A stretch of 64,000 bases of DNA from Typha latifolia (taxonomy: Eukaryota; Streptophyta; Magnoliopsida; Poales; Typhaceae), in the NCBI GenBank assembly GCA_019914945.1, contig CM034102.1:1849501-1913500 (forward strand), given 5' to 3'. Shown here in pieces: positions 1 through 11,153 of the stretch. The first letter of the stretch is position 1, and each line of letters opens with the position of its first letter. Position numbers and translations under genes: made by a program. The notes beneath the pieces are model-generated. The model worked only from the letters and a program-made list of their open reading frames with translations, was not told the origin of the DNA and did no database searches.

Positions 1-430
1 AAATTTTATTTTTCTGATTTTAGAGTGTATTTATGGGGAAAATTATGGAGCACTCTACCAATGAAGTATGACTCAAGAATTCACCTCTAACTATCGGCTT
101 TGGTCCATTGGATTAGTCGCCATGAGTGTCGGCCTAGTATAAAACCGATGTTATTAGAAAAATAAAATATCTTCTAATTTTTAATTTTTATTCTTTTGTT
201 TGAGAGATGCAGTTTTGATTGTTTAATTGATTCCTTTCACTTAGATAGATTTAGCTTTCGGAATAGTTACACTTTATGGAGTTAAACATGTTAATATAAT
301 ATTACCTCTCTATTATGTAGGGGGGGGTGAAAATGTAACTTAATCGTGAGTATAATATTGTAATCTTTAAGGATCTACATGCAAAAATAGTAATCTCGGA
401 GGAATAATTTGCAAAGATCCCATTAGGAAC
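1..430. other. upstream spacer of the SnRK2 gene
   Basis: AT-rich non-coding sequence at the left edge. I see no open frame, RNA gene or repeat that I can name. The part nearest the kinase gene is presumably its promoter. Confidence 0.5.
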
Positions 431-439
431 TATATATAG
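431..439 (+). promoter_or_regulatory. putative TATA box of the SnRK2 gene
   Basis: The motif TATATATAG lies 127 bases before the kinase start codon. Transcription about 30 bases further on would give a 5'UTR of roughly 100 bases that contains the (GA)n tract. It is judged from motif and spacing only. Confidence 0.45.
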
Positions 440-505
440 ATATAATACCCGCGGTCATTTCTCCCGCTCGAGTTCACATCCTAACACCAAATCCACCAAA
501 TCTCA

Positions 506-510
<5 letters not shown>

Positions 511-555
<45 letters not shown>
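511..555 (+). repeat. (GA)n microsatellite in the SnRK2 5'UTR
   Basis: About 22 uninterrupted GA units end 10 bases before the kinase ATG, so they are almost certainly transcribed as leader. GA-rich leaders are common in plants and can bind BBR/BPC GAGA factors when in DNA; a role here is inference. Confidence 0.9.
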
Positions 556-558
<3 letters not shown>

Positions 559-565
559 GACGACG

Positions 566-3130
566 ATGGAGAAGTACGAGGCGGTGAGCGAGATAGGATC
601 GGGGAACTTCGGCGTGGCGAAGCTGATGCGGAATAAGGAGACGGGTGAGCCCGTCGCCGTCAAGCTCATCGAGCGCGGCCACCGGGTAGGTACTCGATCG
701 CCTCGGGTCTCGTCGATCTCCAACTCAAGCCGACGGTTGCGATTGTCTCCTTCCCTCCCTAATCTTCGTGCCCGCAGATTGACGATAACGTCTACCGCGA
801 GATCATTAACCACTGCTCGCTTTGCCACCCCAACATCATCCGATTCAAGGAGGTCGATCTCGTCTCTGAATTTAGTGCTTTGCTCTCTTTTTCCGAGTTT
901 AAAATCTAATTCTGGGAAGCTTTGGGTGAGGTTTCTAGGTCGCGCTTACGCCGACTCATCTCGCGATCGTCATGGAGTACGCCGCGGGTGGAGAGCTTTT
1001 CGAGCGCATCTGCGATGCCGGGAGATTCCATGAAGACGAGGTTTAAATTTCGAAATTTCGAATTTTTACCTCAAAAATATGGCCTCGCCTTTTTCAAGCT
1101 ATCGTCTGCTTTTATTTTTATTGTTTTGGGTGTAGGCCAGATATTTCTTCCAGCAGCTCATCTCCGGAGTTAGCTTCTGCCATTTCATGGTAAAAGAGTA
1201 AATTTTTGCACAGGAAAATTAATAAGTAGATAGATTTAATTAAAATTTGGGTTAAACATCTCAGCAAATTTGCCATCGAGATCTGAAGCTGGAGAACACT
1301 CTGCTGGATGGGAGCCCGGCACCAAGGCTCAAAATTTGTGATTTTGGTTACTCTAAGGTCCTTTCTGCAGAACTTTTTATCATATCAAAACTATCTTTTG
1401 CTCATGCATACTAACTTTGGAATCAAACTAAAATTGGAAACAGTCGTCGGTGTTTCAATCGAGGGCTAGATCGACGGTTGGGACCCCTGCGTACATCGCT
1501 CCTGAGGTGCTCGCTCGACGGGAATACGATGGCAAGGTCAGTTTGAGCTTATATCTTTTATTATTTGTTTTGTTCCGTAGAGATATAAAATATAAAATTT
1601 AGAAACCTCCTGGATTAATTGTCTTGACTTGACATTAACATGTACATGATCAAAATCTTCGGTTGCGCCAGTAATCGACTGCCTTGCGTGGATTGACGTG
1701 GCACATCCTAATCGAGAAAATGGAGGCTTTAAATAAAGATAGGGCCTCCAATTGGCAGCAAAATATTTTATAGTTATTTAATTTATCACGTAACTATTGA
1801 AGTTCTGTAGATGAATTATCTGATCTATTATCATAACTAGCTTTTTCTAGAGGTAGCGAATTGAAACTTCTTTATACGCGTGATATATACTATTAGACCA
1901 ATATCTAGTTTCTCTCTTTAAGCTCTTGAGTTGATTGATTATATTATGTATAAGGTTTATAGCAGCCTTATATGATTCACGTTATCTATATCGATAATTT
2001 GCTGCAGCCTTATGATTTAATATAGCTTTTGTTTATTGCACCACTCATGATTGATATTCTCATGTGAATTTAGAATTCCATCACGAGAGCGCCATTGTTC
2101 ATCTTTAGTTTAACGACACTAAAAATTTACTAACACATTTCGAAACCTCCTTAGATGTTCTTTTTCTGTGACATCTTAGAATAGTCTGTTACTAACAAAA
2201 ATTGGAATACTTTGGTGGTGTAGCTTGCGGATGTGTGGTCTTGTGGAGTAACTCTGTATGTGATGCTGGTAGGAGCCTATCCGTTCGAGGATAGAAGAGA
2301 CCCCAGGAATTTCCTCAAGACTATTGCGGTATACTCCTCCTAGTCTTCTACCATAATTATTCTCCTACTAAGTTTACAATTCATGTTGCTTGTTCTATTC
2401 ATAATGCAGAGAGTAAGGTCAGCTCGATATAAAATCCCAGAGTACGTTCACATATCCCAGGAATGCAGAGACCTCATCTCCCGCATCTTCACTGCCAATC
2501 CAACCCAGGTGATGATCAAAACTGCTAAAAAGGAGTCTTCCATATTTCTATTAGTGTTCAAATTTCTAATTCATCTGTTTGGTTATCCGCAAATCGACCT
2601 CTCATTTGCTAGATTTGCTTGCACAAACAAAAGTACTTTCCTCAGTAGTATAAGATTGTCAACTCACTAATTATTCTAAAAATTTAAGTTATTAGAGAAT
2701 AATAGTTTTTATATTTTATATTCCTACAAAAATTGCTAATAAAAATGACATTATCTTCAGTGCCATATATACCAAATAGAATATAAATTGAGTGCTTGGG
2801 TTTTGGCAGAGGATCACAGTGAGGCAAATAAAGAACCATCCATGGTTCTTAAAGAGCCTCCCAAAAGAGCTCAAAGAAGCAGCACAGGCTGTTTACTATA
2901 GGAGGGACAACAGTGGCCCAATGTATTCCCTCCAAAGCAGTGAGGAAATTCTGAGGATTGTCCAGGAAGCAAGGTCTCGACCGAAGCCATCTAGAGCTCT
3001 CACGGGGTACGGATGGGCAGGGGAAGACTCGGAGGATGAGGAGGAGGAAGAGGAAGAAGACGAATATGAACAGACAGTTGAAAGAGTTCATGCAAGTGGA
3101 GAGCACTACATGACTGCATTGGATAGATAG
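566..3130 (+). CDS. SnRK2: SnRK2 serine/threonine kinase, subclass 1 (SnRK2.4/2.10, SAPK4-7 type)
   Basis: Osmotic-stress-activated protein kinase of the cytoplasm and nucleus. Nine exons join in frame to 353 residues: 566-685, 778-852, 939-1040, 1136-1189, 1265-1357, 1444-1536, 2224-2328, 2410-2508, 2810-3130. Visible kinase features are the glycine loop GSGNFGVAK (11-19), ATP lysine K33 in AVKLIERG, catalytic HRD at 121-123, DFG at 143-145, an activation loop with S154 and S158 before GTPAYIAPE, and an SnRK2 box after residue 280. The tail holds an acidic run (about 319-333) and then ERVHASGE, which resembles subclass 1. That subclass responds to salt and osmotic stress but, by family knowledge, is little or not activated by ABA; the ABA-box of subclass 3 is absent. 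The nine-exon structure is the usual one for SnRK2. The ATG chosen is the first in frame after the (GA)n leader. Confidence 0.95.
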
Positions 3131-4159
3131 CATTGGACTCTAAGTGGCACTTTTCATATGGATGGCTTAATATTTGTGTGCGTTTCCATCCAAAAGCATC
3201 TTTGTCATATAATGTGTCTAAACTTTGCTTGTGGTTGTGGTGATTGTCAGTTGTCCAAAGTGATGTTGGTGATGTTACTTTTTTTTTGTTGTCGTAATTA
3301 AATGTAATGTTGGACTTTCTAAGGTTGGAGAATACTTTCTTCATAAATTAGATATCTTTTATACGCTCTTTGTAAATAAGCAACTGCTTTACACACTTTA
3401 TCAAATCTTATATAAAATAGACAATAGAATTATTTACATAAGGAATTTTATCACAGGTAAATATATGTGATAAAGTTATACAGTAATTACCTAATTTATT
3501 CTTCATATATCCAAAATAAAAAATATGTCCTTACAATAAACTAGTAAATATTATTATAAAATATGAGTACAAAAATGATATGTTTTTTTTTTGTTTTTAA
3601 GCACAAAAACATCAAATGGAATTATCTATTATTATTATATAAAGTTTATTTCATGATAATAATTTTGAAAACAGTTTTATATTATCGTCATCAAATATTT
3701 TTATTGATAGTATGATTTTTAAAAATTATATTGTAGAGATGAATTTTATTTGTTTAGTTACATTAAATATATTAGAACTAATAAATCTCATATAAGAGCA
3801 ATATGATAATTAAAATAGAAAATAACCAACATTATTTCTTTTATCTAAAGTAATCCCTGCTTTGTGTCAAACAAAACAGGCAAACACTAAGATATGTATA
3901 AATTTAATTGGTGCCTAATTTGCATATAGAAAGTGTATATAAAACTATTTCCTACGCAAAGTATTTGTGCAGGAGAGAAGGGTTATTTTTTTGTTTCATA
4001 TTACCCCTTCGTATTTAGGTTTTTGACATAATTTTCAATCTGAGGTCTCCGAGCGTTAGTAGCCTACGCACAGTGACACGGACCAACTTCTCTCCAAACC
4101 CCTCACTCTGGCGCGCGGGGTGGCGAGAGAGGAAGAGTAAAACCCCGTAAACCCAAGCA
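3131..4159. other. spacer between the SnRK2 and XRCC2 genes
   Basis: About 1 kb, strongly AT-rich from 3340 to 3960. It should hold the kinase 3'UTR and the XRCC2 promoter and leader. I see no further gene. Confidence 0.5.
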
Positions 4160-6669
4160 ATGGCGGAAGACCCTCGAGCTTGGATCCAAGGCGACGAGAG
4201 CGCCAAAGAGATGCTCTCTAGGGTTCTCTCCGAGCGCCCCTTCGTCCTCCTCCCTCCCCTCCACCGCGTCCCCCTTCGCGTCGGCAACGTCGTCGAGATC
4301 TCCGGCCCCTCCAACTCCGCCAAGACCCAAGTCTTGCTCCAGGTAACATATCAATCAGAGTCCGATCCGAGATCACGTCGTATTTATCCTAGATTAAACA
4401 TCCTCTTAGATATCACTCTTAGGCTGTGGTCCACTGCATTCTCCCCAAGGAGTGGAAGGGAATCCATTTCGGCGGGTTGGAGAAGATGGTGATGTACTTT
4501 GATCTCGATTGCCGCTTCGATGTGCTGCGGTTGTCGCAAATTTTGAGGCATCGGATCACGGAGACTTGCGGTTGGAATTTTTCTTTTTTTCCTTTTTTGC
4601 AGTTTATTTGTTTTTAATCTGGCTTAGGAAATGCTGTTCTATGGCGCACTAAATTATTATCATTATTATTATTACTAGTTTAATTTGCACAGGTTCAGTG
4701 CATGATACCTATTGGGGAACAAATGAAGGCCCAGGGCGAAAAGACATTAAGGTTGCACGGGATCACCCATTTGACGATGAACTCCTTTTGGCTTGCATGA
4801 GGCGTTTTTTGTACAATCGTTGTTACAGTAGCTCTGAATTCTTGGCTGCTCTCAAGGTAGTGCCCCCCCTGCTAAATATCACATTCTTTGTTTACATGGA
4901 CACACTTAACAACAGACGGTGTCCTGAAATAATTAATTATTGATGCAGAGTGTGTTATTTTTTGACTTAGGCTTTATTTCCATGGATTTTGCAGCTGTAG
5001 TCTATGTAAAACTGCAATAAGATAACTTGTTGTTGGCTCAGTTTCTTGTTTTAACAAATGATCAATTTTACAGAAAATGCGATGTCTATCTCAGCGGGAA
5101 AGTGCAGCACTTGGTGTCGGTATCCATTTTCTTATGATAGATAGGTCTTCTTCTACCTTTACTGCTCCCAACTTCTGATATGTTCTACAATATCACTAGG
5201 TAAAGGCTTCATTGGAACATGCTCAATTATGTAATGATACTGTAGAATGTACATAATCTCTTTATGTAGCGCATTCTTTCATTGCGAATTTGGATACCGT
5301 TCTAATAACTATGAAATCAGAGTTTATCAAATGCTATAATTTAACATGGTGCAAATGAATTGTAGATGGCACATCATTTTAGAATTTATCTGATATGATA
5401 ATTGTGAGTACAACCTTGACATAATCTAGATTTGACAATGGGTACCCTGCCACTCATATGAAATTCTCTTAATTCTTAAGCATATTAGAGCCAATCATAT
5501 AGTCTTTTAGTTATATATATATATATATATATATATATCACTATATAGTGACATAGTACTCAATTCATGTTCAACATTCTCAATAAAGAAGAACCGTGGA
5601 ATGAGTGACCTATAGAGTTTACAGTTGTTCTGTTCACATATCATGTCGTCATGATTACAAATACTGTTCAGTGGCATTTGTTCTGACCTACTCTGTTAAT
5701 AACTTAAGACAGTCCTGCAATTTGTAAAATAGAACGTAGAATATTTCTGTCTTAATATACTTTTGGTATTATGTTCATGTATGAATTATCACTATTCATT
5801 GAGTTCACCTGAGCACAGTTTGCTATACCTGTTTTACCTTCTGAGTTCTGACAAAGTGCTTTTTTTTGCCTGTGGCAAAAGCTGATTATGATTTCTTGGA
5901 ATGTGTCTGGTCTTTTTCTATCTTCAACTTCAACTCAGTATTGGAGCGTTGTATTGGATGGATCGACTTCGCCAATCCATGTCAGTCAGTGAAAATACTA
6001 GGTAAATGTATCCGTTCCCTTTTCATTTGATGCTGGTACCTCATTGCTGGTATAATCCTTAATCCTTTATTCATTTTTAATCACTATTCACTAGCTCTGC
6101 ATTTCAGTTTTCACATGTTTGCTATCATATGATGCATGTGAGCCAAAATTTTCTAAGATCACTGAATTTCTCAACCACTAGTCTCACTTGATTCAAGCGT
6201 CTAAGCACCTGATGTGGCCACATATATTCATTTCTTTGATGCATATCCACATATTATATCCCTGCGGACTTGGGCTATCCTTATACTTGTTATCAGTGAT
6301 CTACTTTCCTGCCTATATTATTATTTTCCTTGCAGCATCTGTGCAATCAAAAGCTGACTTGTATTTAACATTTCCCTTTTCTTCCTAAGTTACTTCCTTT
6401 CTTTTATCTGACATGTTTTCCAATAGTAGATCATCATACAGGAAGAATATATCACTTCAAAGTCTGGCAGAAATTATGGTTGAAGAGATCCGTAAGCTCT
6501 TGCAACTGCAACCTGTGCTAGTACTAGCAACAAAACCACCTGTATTTGGGGCAGGACCATCAACAAACGATTTGTGCAGGTTATCACATGATAGAAACCT
6601 TTTAAATGTTCCACATGTTAGGGTAGTTTGCTTTTTTTGTTAGATATTGCATACTATAGGCAAACTAAA

Positions 6670-6716
<47 letters not shown>

Positions 6717-7828
6717 GAATGGGGTTGTCTGTGATTATTGTTTTCCTTAAAAACTGACCCATATGCAGATAAGTTGCTTAAATAATAGATTTGCAACTGT
6801 TGCTGCTACAGGTAGATGCACCTTAAAAGCTAAGGGATTATTTCTGCATTAATTTTCCCTAAGTCCTTCTGATTTTCTTTTAGCTATTCATCTATAGGAA
6901 ATTTTGATTTTTAATTTTTAACAATCAGCATCATTAAGAGTTGGAAGTGTAACAATGATGTTACTCATTGTTCTATAGGACTGCTGGAAAATGGGTTGAC
7001 GAGACAGATTTTAGAACTCCAAACAGGGAAGCAGAAAAGAAAATCTCTTTCCGGGAATACATGCCTTCAGTTTGGCAGGTTGCATCGCTTGTCATAAGTA
7101 TAGACTATAGAACTATAGACTCAGCTTATACCAGTCACTCTTTCTCCCAGCAAATATCACTAGAGAGAGAATTCATAATTGCTTACAATTTGGACAACTA
7201 TGTAAAAAAAATCTTCATCAGTAGCTGACTTTCCTAATTTTTGTGAAATTTCCAATTTTTCAAACATGTACTGATAGTTTTGCGTTGCTTGTTGACTTTG
7301 AAAGAGATGCAATCAGATAAAATCTTTGTATGTAATATGTGCCCATGATTTCTTATGTTTTTATTCAATGATGACCATCTAATAAGTTGAACTTTATGAT
7401 GTATGTATAAGAAAGATAGTAACATTCTTCTTCTGTCTGCTTGCTCTTTGCAGTCGTTTGTGACACATAGAGTATATTTGCAAGCTTCAGGTCTGTCACT
7501 ATTCTCATGGAAGTCTGAATCACACATTGTTCTTGATTGTTAGGACTAGTATTGCAAAACTGCTTACTGTTGCTGTAAATCCAGAGGGACATACTTCCAA
7601 CCGGGAAAAAGAACCTTATTCTATTTATACATCTGCATGGATGCAGCCTCCACTCAGTTTGAAGGACAAATTTTCTGTTAGGGATGTAGGGTCTTTTCCT
7701 TCCATTTCTGACTGATCGAGATGTTTTTATAATACCACTTCTGAATTTTTGCAACTATAGTATATCATGCTTTATTTATATCTCTTATATCCGTTCATTT
7801 TCAGGATGGCATCTTCTTGATAACATGA
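4160..7828 (+). CDS. XRCC2: DNA repair protein XRCC2 homologue (RAD51 paralogue)
   Basis: RAD51-family ATPase-fold protein that in other eukaryotes joins the BCDX2 complex and helps RAD51 in homologous recombination; nuclear. Ten exons join in frame to 342 residues: 4160-4342, 4423-4570, 4693-4856, 5074-5144, 5939-6001, 6442-6579, 6979-7078, 7454-7490, 7585-7685, 7805-7828. The Walker A region is GPSNSAKT at 49-56, with Ala where Gly is usual. The Walker B-like strand HFLMIDS is followed by GALYWMDRLRQ. The C-terminus KDKFSVRDDGIFLI resembles the family end, and a 24-base final exon supplies it. Exon 9 is the least certain: a competing acceptor at 7544 breaks the frame, while the acceptor before 7585 preserves it. 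Many short exons are usual for this gene in plants. Confidence 0.88.
5512..5538. repeat. (TA)n microsatellite in XRCC2 intron 4
   Basis: About 13 TA units inside the intron between 5144 and 5939. Confidence 0.85.
6671..6716. repeat. compound (TA)n(TG)n microsatellite in XRCC2 intron 6
   Basis: Ten TA units (6671-6690) run straight into about 13 TG units (6691-6716). Compound TA/TG tracts are usually unstable and polymorphic. Confidence 0.9.
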
Positions 7829-9930
7829 AGTATCTCGTGAATTGCTGTTATAAATAATTCTGTTCGTTTTGTCTGTCCTTTGTCCAGGTTAGCATCAGAT
7901 TTCTTGAAGCTTACTTTTATTTTAAGAAACTGTTGCATGGTCCAAACGCATGGAGTTGTAAGTAGTATGAAATAAAATTGTATGAGGTGCCTCTGTCAAC
8001 TGAAACCAAATGTTGAAATGTAACCAACAAGAAGAAGAGCAATAAAAATGAGAGGTAGGATGAGAATACAACTGCCTTTTGATGACTTAGCATAAGTTAC
8101 TCTAGATTTCAACCTTTTGTATTAGATTCTTCAAGTTGAATCTCCTTGTTAGTAGGAAGATATTCCTAGAGCTTGCTGCCCAACCTGAGTTAGAAAACGA
8201 AATAAAAAGGTAGTTGCTGAACATAAGAAGAAAGGAGTGATCTAAACTTTTCCCTCTTGTTTTATATCAACTAGCCCCATCATAGAAACAACTGTAAGAA
8301 AAATAAATAGACTCGATAGGACTAATTTTTTCCCCATTTCTTTTCAGAACTTGCTAGGAATTTAATTTGGGTATCGTAATGAAAAAGGAACCATTTGATT
8401 TCTGCAGAACAATGCTTTTGGTTAATCTTGTTTCTAATTTCTATCAACATGTATCTCATTGTTATGTGTAATGAAAATTAGAGGAACCATTGACTCTACT
8501 TTGATTGCAGTGCTTTACAGGGATGAGGCTCTTCTCAAGGAAGTAATTATAGAAGAATTATCATCAGTTCTGGCAGCCCATTCATCTGTTAATGAGGAGG
8601 CCCATGTGTTTTTGCTCTTCCTGGTATTGTTATTGTACCTTTCTGAAGTTTGACTTTGCTTGTGCCCTTTTTGTCCTGTGATTGAGTGATTCAAGTTATA
8701 AACCATGGTAAGATCCTATTTTTCTCATCGGTAGCCCATTTGTTGTCTCGTTTGTCGAAAATAATCATAAACAAGCAACACAATGTGGAGGCATATAGAA
8801 ACTTCGCTTGCATAAGACTTTTAACTACTGATGTGGCTTACTAAGAGCATAACACTAGTCATAATCTCACTTGATCTTGTCATGATAATACTGTTGGTTT
8901 CACCGATTAGACTAGTAAATGGCCCCAAGTCCATACACTGCAAGTCTTGAAATATTATCTTTGAGCAAGGTGGAATAAAATATTTGCCAGAAAATACATC
9001 ACCCTTATGGAATTAGTAGTATGAAGCATATATTATTCGAAGTAGAAAATTGATAAAAATAAAACCTCAGTAATTAAGGCAAGAAGTAACTATTCTTTAT
9101 GTTTGTTATTCTTTGTAATCATATAAAACCTTGGTTGATATTATCATGAGGAGTTCACGGCAGTTTGTAATCTTTAAAAAAAAATATATCAATATGATCA
9201 GATGCATCGTCGAGTCTTCGTGTGGTCTCAACTGACCCACATGTCTCATTTCGGCTTGGGCAGTGTTTTTTTTTTCTTTTTTTTTCTTTTCGTTTTTGCC
9301 CTTTGGGCTTAGTACAATTTAATTGTGCTGTTATATGTTATATTTGTGATCCAACGCAGATATAATTTGATTTACAAGGCTTTATATCTCATCAAGAGAT
9401 TCCGTAACGCAAACATCATAACATTCATGACTCATAATTTATTGCAATAAGGGACAACCTAATTTTCCCTAAATATTGCCAGATAGATAGGTTTTGTAAT
9501 TCCAGAGGGTGATTAGCTGCTCATAATTTCCATTATTTAAGATAATCACATGACATCACCATGAAGAGTAATATGTATATTAATCTTCGTATCTATCTAT
9601 CCTTGTAAATTATAATTTCAATTTAAAAATTAGTATATTTTGGCATCTATATCCTTCTAAAAATATCTTATTGGTATTTATACCCATCTAAAGTTCATAT
9701 TTACATCTATGCTCTTATAAAATATTTTTATTTACATATATACTCTTCCAAAGTTGATATTTGACTATATATCTTTCTAAAAATCTATTTAACGATTTTT
9801 TTACATGTAAACCCTCAAAAAATTTGATTTATCTCTGTAATTTATTTGATAAAAGATGTATGTATTTTTAATTGAGAGTAATGTATATATTCACAATAAG
9901 AATAAATATATTGATAAATTATTTTTAATT
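7829..9930. other. spacer downstream of XRCC2
   Basis: It holds the XRCC2 3'UTR and AT-rich sequence. The only coding-like part is an isolated exon-shaped ORF at 8511-8621, listed separately. From about 9640 to 9790 several loosely repeated units occur (variants of tatayycttctaaaa and ctaaagttcatattt), suggesting decayed repetitive DNA. Confidence 0.5.
8511..8621 (+). other. orphan exon-like ORF, unidentified
   Basis: An open stretch is framed by a good acceptor (gattgcag) and a GT donor after CTTCCTG. Read from the second full codon it gives LYRDEALLKEVIIEELSS followed by VLAAHSSVNEEAH, which looks like a real helical exon rather than random AT-rich sequence. I do not recognise it, and no partner exon in matching phase is visible nearby. 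It could be a stray exon left by a gene fragment, or an exon of a gene whose other parts I missed. Confidence 0.35.
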
Positions 9931-10265
9931 TATATTTTTATAATTAACTTAATAAAAAATTAATTAATTTTTTTCTCCTCAATTATTTTTTTAATTACTT
10001 ATAAATATCTTTCATTAGTTTAAAATTCATTTAAAATTCATTTAATAATAAATAGAGATTGATGAATTAACTTTAAATTGAAGTCTTTCTCCTATAAAGA
10101 TAAAGAATCAAATTTAAATTAAAGTTTATTTCTTACATAGATATATAATTAAAATTTAAAAATTATCGATATCTCTTATAATCAAGGCATTATCATATCT
10201 ATCATATTTAAAGCCTAAGAAAGAAATTTTAACCCAAGAAAAGAGACGCGTAACTCAAAAGATAG
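9931..10265. repeat. AT-rich dispersed repeat, copy A
   Basis: It shares ordered blocks with 39261-39525: tataattaact, ttcattagtttaaaatt, a caaatttaaatt plus ttgaagtct/ttgaaatct stretch, and a final agaaatyttaac-aagaaaag block. The copies are diverged with many indels. Class unknown. Confidence 0.6.
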
Positions 10266-11153
10266 CCATAATATTAGTAAATCTTAGAGAGATTAAAATA
10301 TTTACCCTATATGGCTATATATACATATAGCCTCTTATTTCTCTCTACATCTCAACTATTGTGTCACCGTTGGATCAGCAAGTCCAAGTACAGGAACTTG
10401 GTCTTCTTTCACACATTTTCCTTTTTCAACTACAAAATTTAGGCAAAATAGTGTGCGAACCAAAACAATTTGCAAGAAAGCTCCAAAGATCAGAGAGGAA
10501 AAACGCGGAAAAGAACAATAAAAGAACATTTATTAGCACATTGTGAGCTGGCACCATTAACCAATTACAAAAAAAGCTGGAAAAGGAGTGGACTTTGGAA
10601 GTCAACCGGACTATTTGAACCGTCCAATTGGTTCGAATCATTTTATCTCCGGTTGAGGGGCAATTTCGTCAATGTGAAGGATAAGAACATCCCTCAGAGC
10701 ATGAATCACTCGGAGTTCACAACATTTTTATGGGTTTTTTCGAACCTTTTTTTTTTGTATTCTATTTAAATGAGAAAATTATAAATACTATCCTACATTA
10801 ATTACTAGATGTAAAATAAAGCGTCTTATTTATTATTAATTATGGAGCCAAATAATTAATGCGTTTGCTACATCGATGTGGATCTTGGCACTATTTAGAG
10901 GGCATTTGATTTGGATCCTTGGAACAAATAATTAACCCGGCGAAAATTCTAAAGATCCTTCCGAGGAATCTTTTGTCCACTTCCCTCCCCATCCCTATAA
11001 TAACCCCGTCTACCCCTAAATCACCTTCATCTCTCTTTCTCTCTCTCTCTCCTCTGCTCTTGACTCCAAGAGTAGCGGTAGCAATAAAGAGAAGTTTCTT
11101 TCTCTCTCTCCCTCTCTCTCTCTTTCTCTGTGTGTGACATCACCGATCGCACC
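10266..11153. other. promoter and leader region of the ammonium transporter
   Basis: No gene is visible. A CTATAATAA motif at about 10995 may be the TATA element. From about 11030 to 11129 the sequence is a CT-rich pyrimidine leader directly before the start codon, as in many plant 5'UTRs. Confidence 0.45.

Noticed and set aside
509..565. In-frame Arg-Glu repeat extension before the SnRK2 start
   Set aside because: It reads the (GA)n leader and has no ATG (it would start at GTG). SnRK2 proteins begin at the MEKYE-type start.
10618..10640. tRNA-like T-loop (ggttcgaatca)
   Set aside because: No matching acceptor stem, anticodon arm or D-arm could be found around it.
10470..10769. 99-residue ORF upstream of AMT2
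   Set aside because: AT-rich spacer with overlapping ORFs in several frames and no coding signature or splice context.
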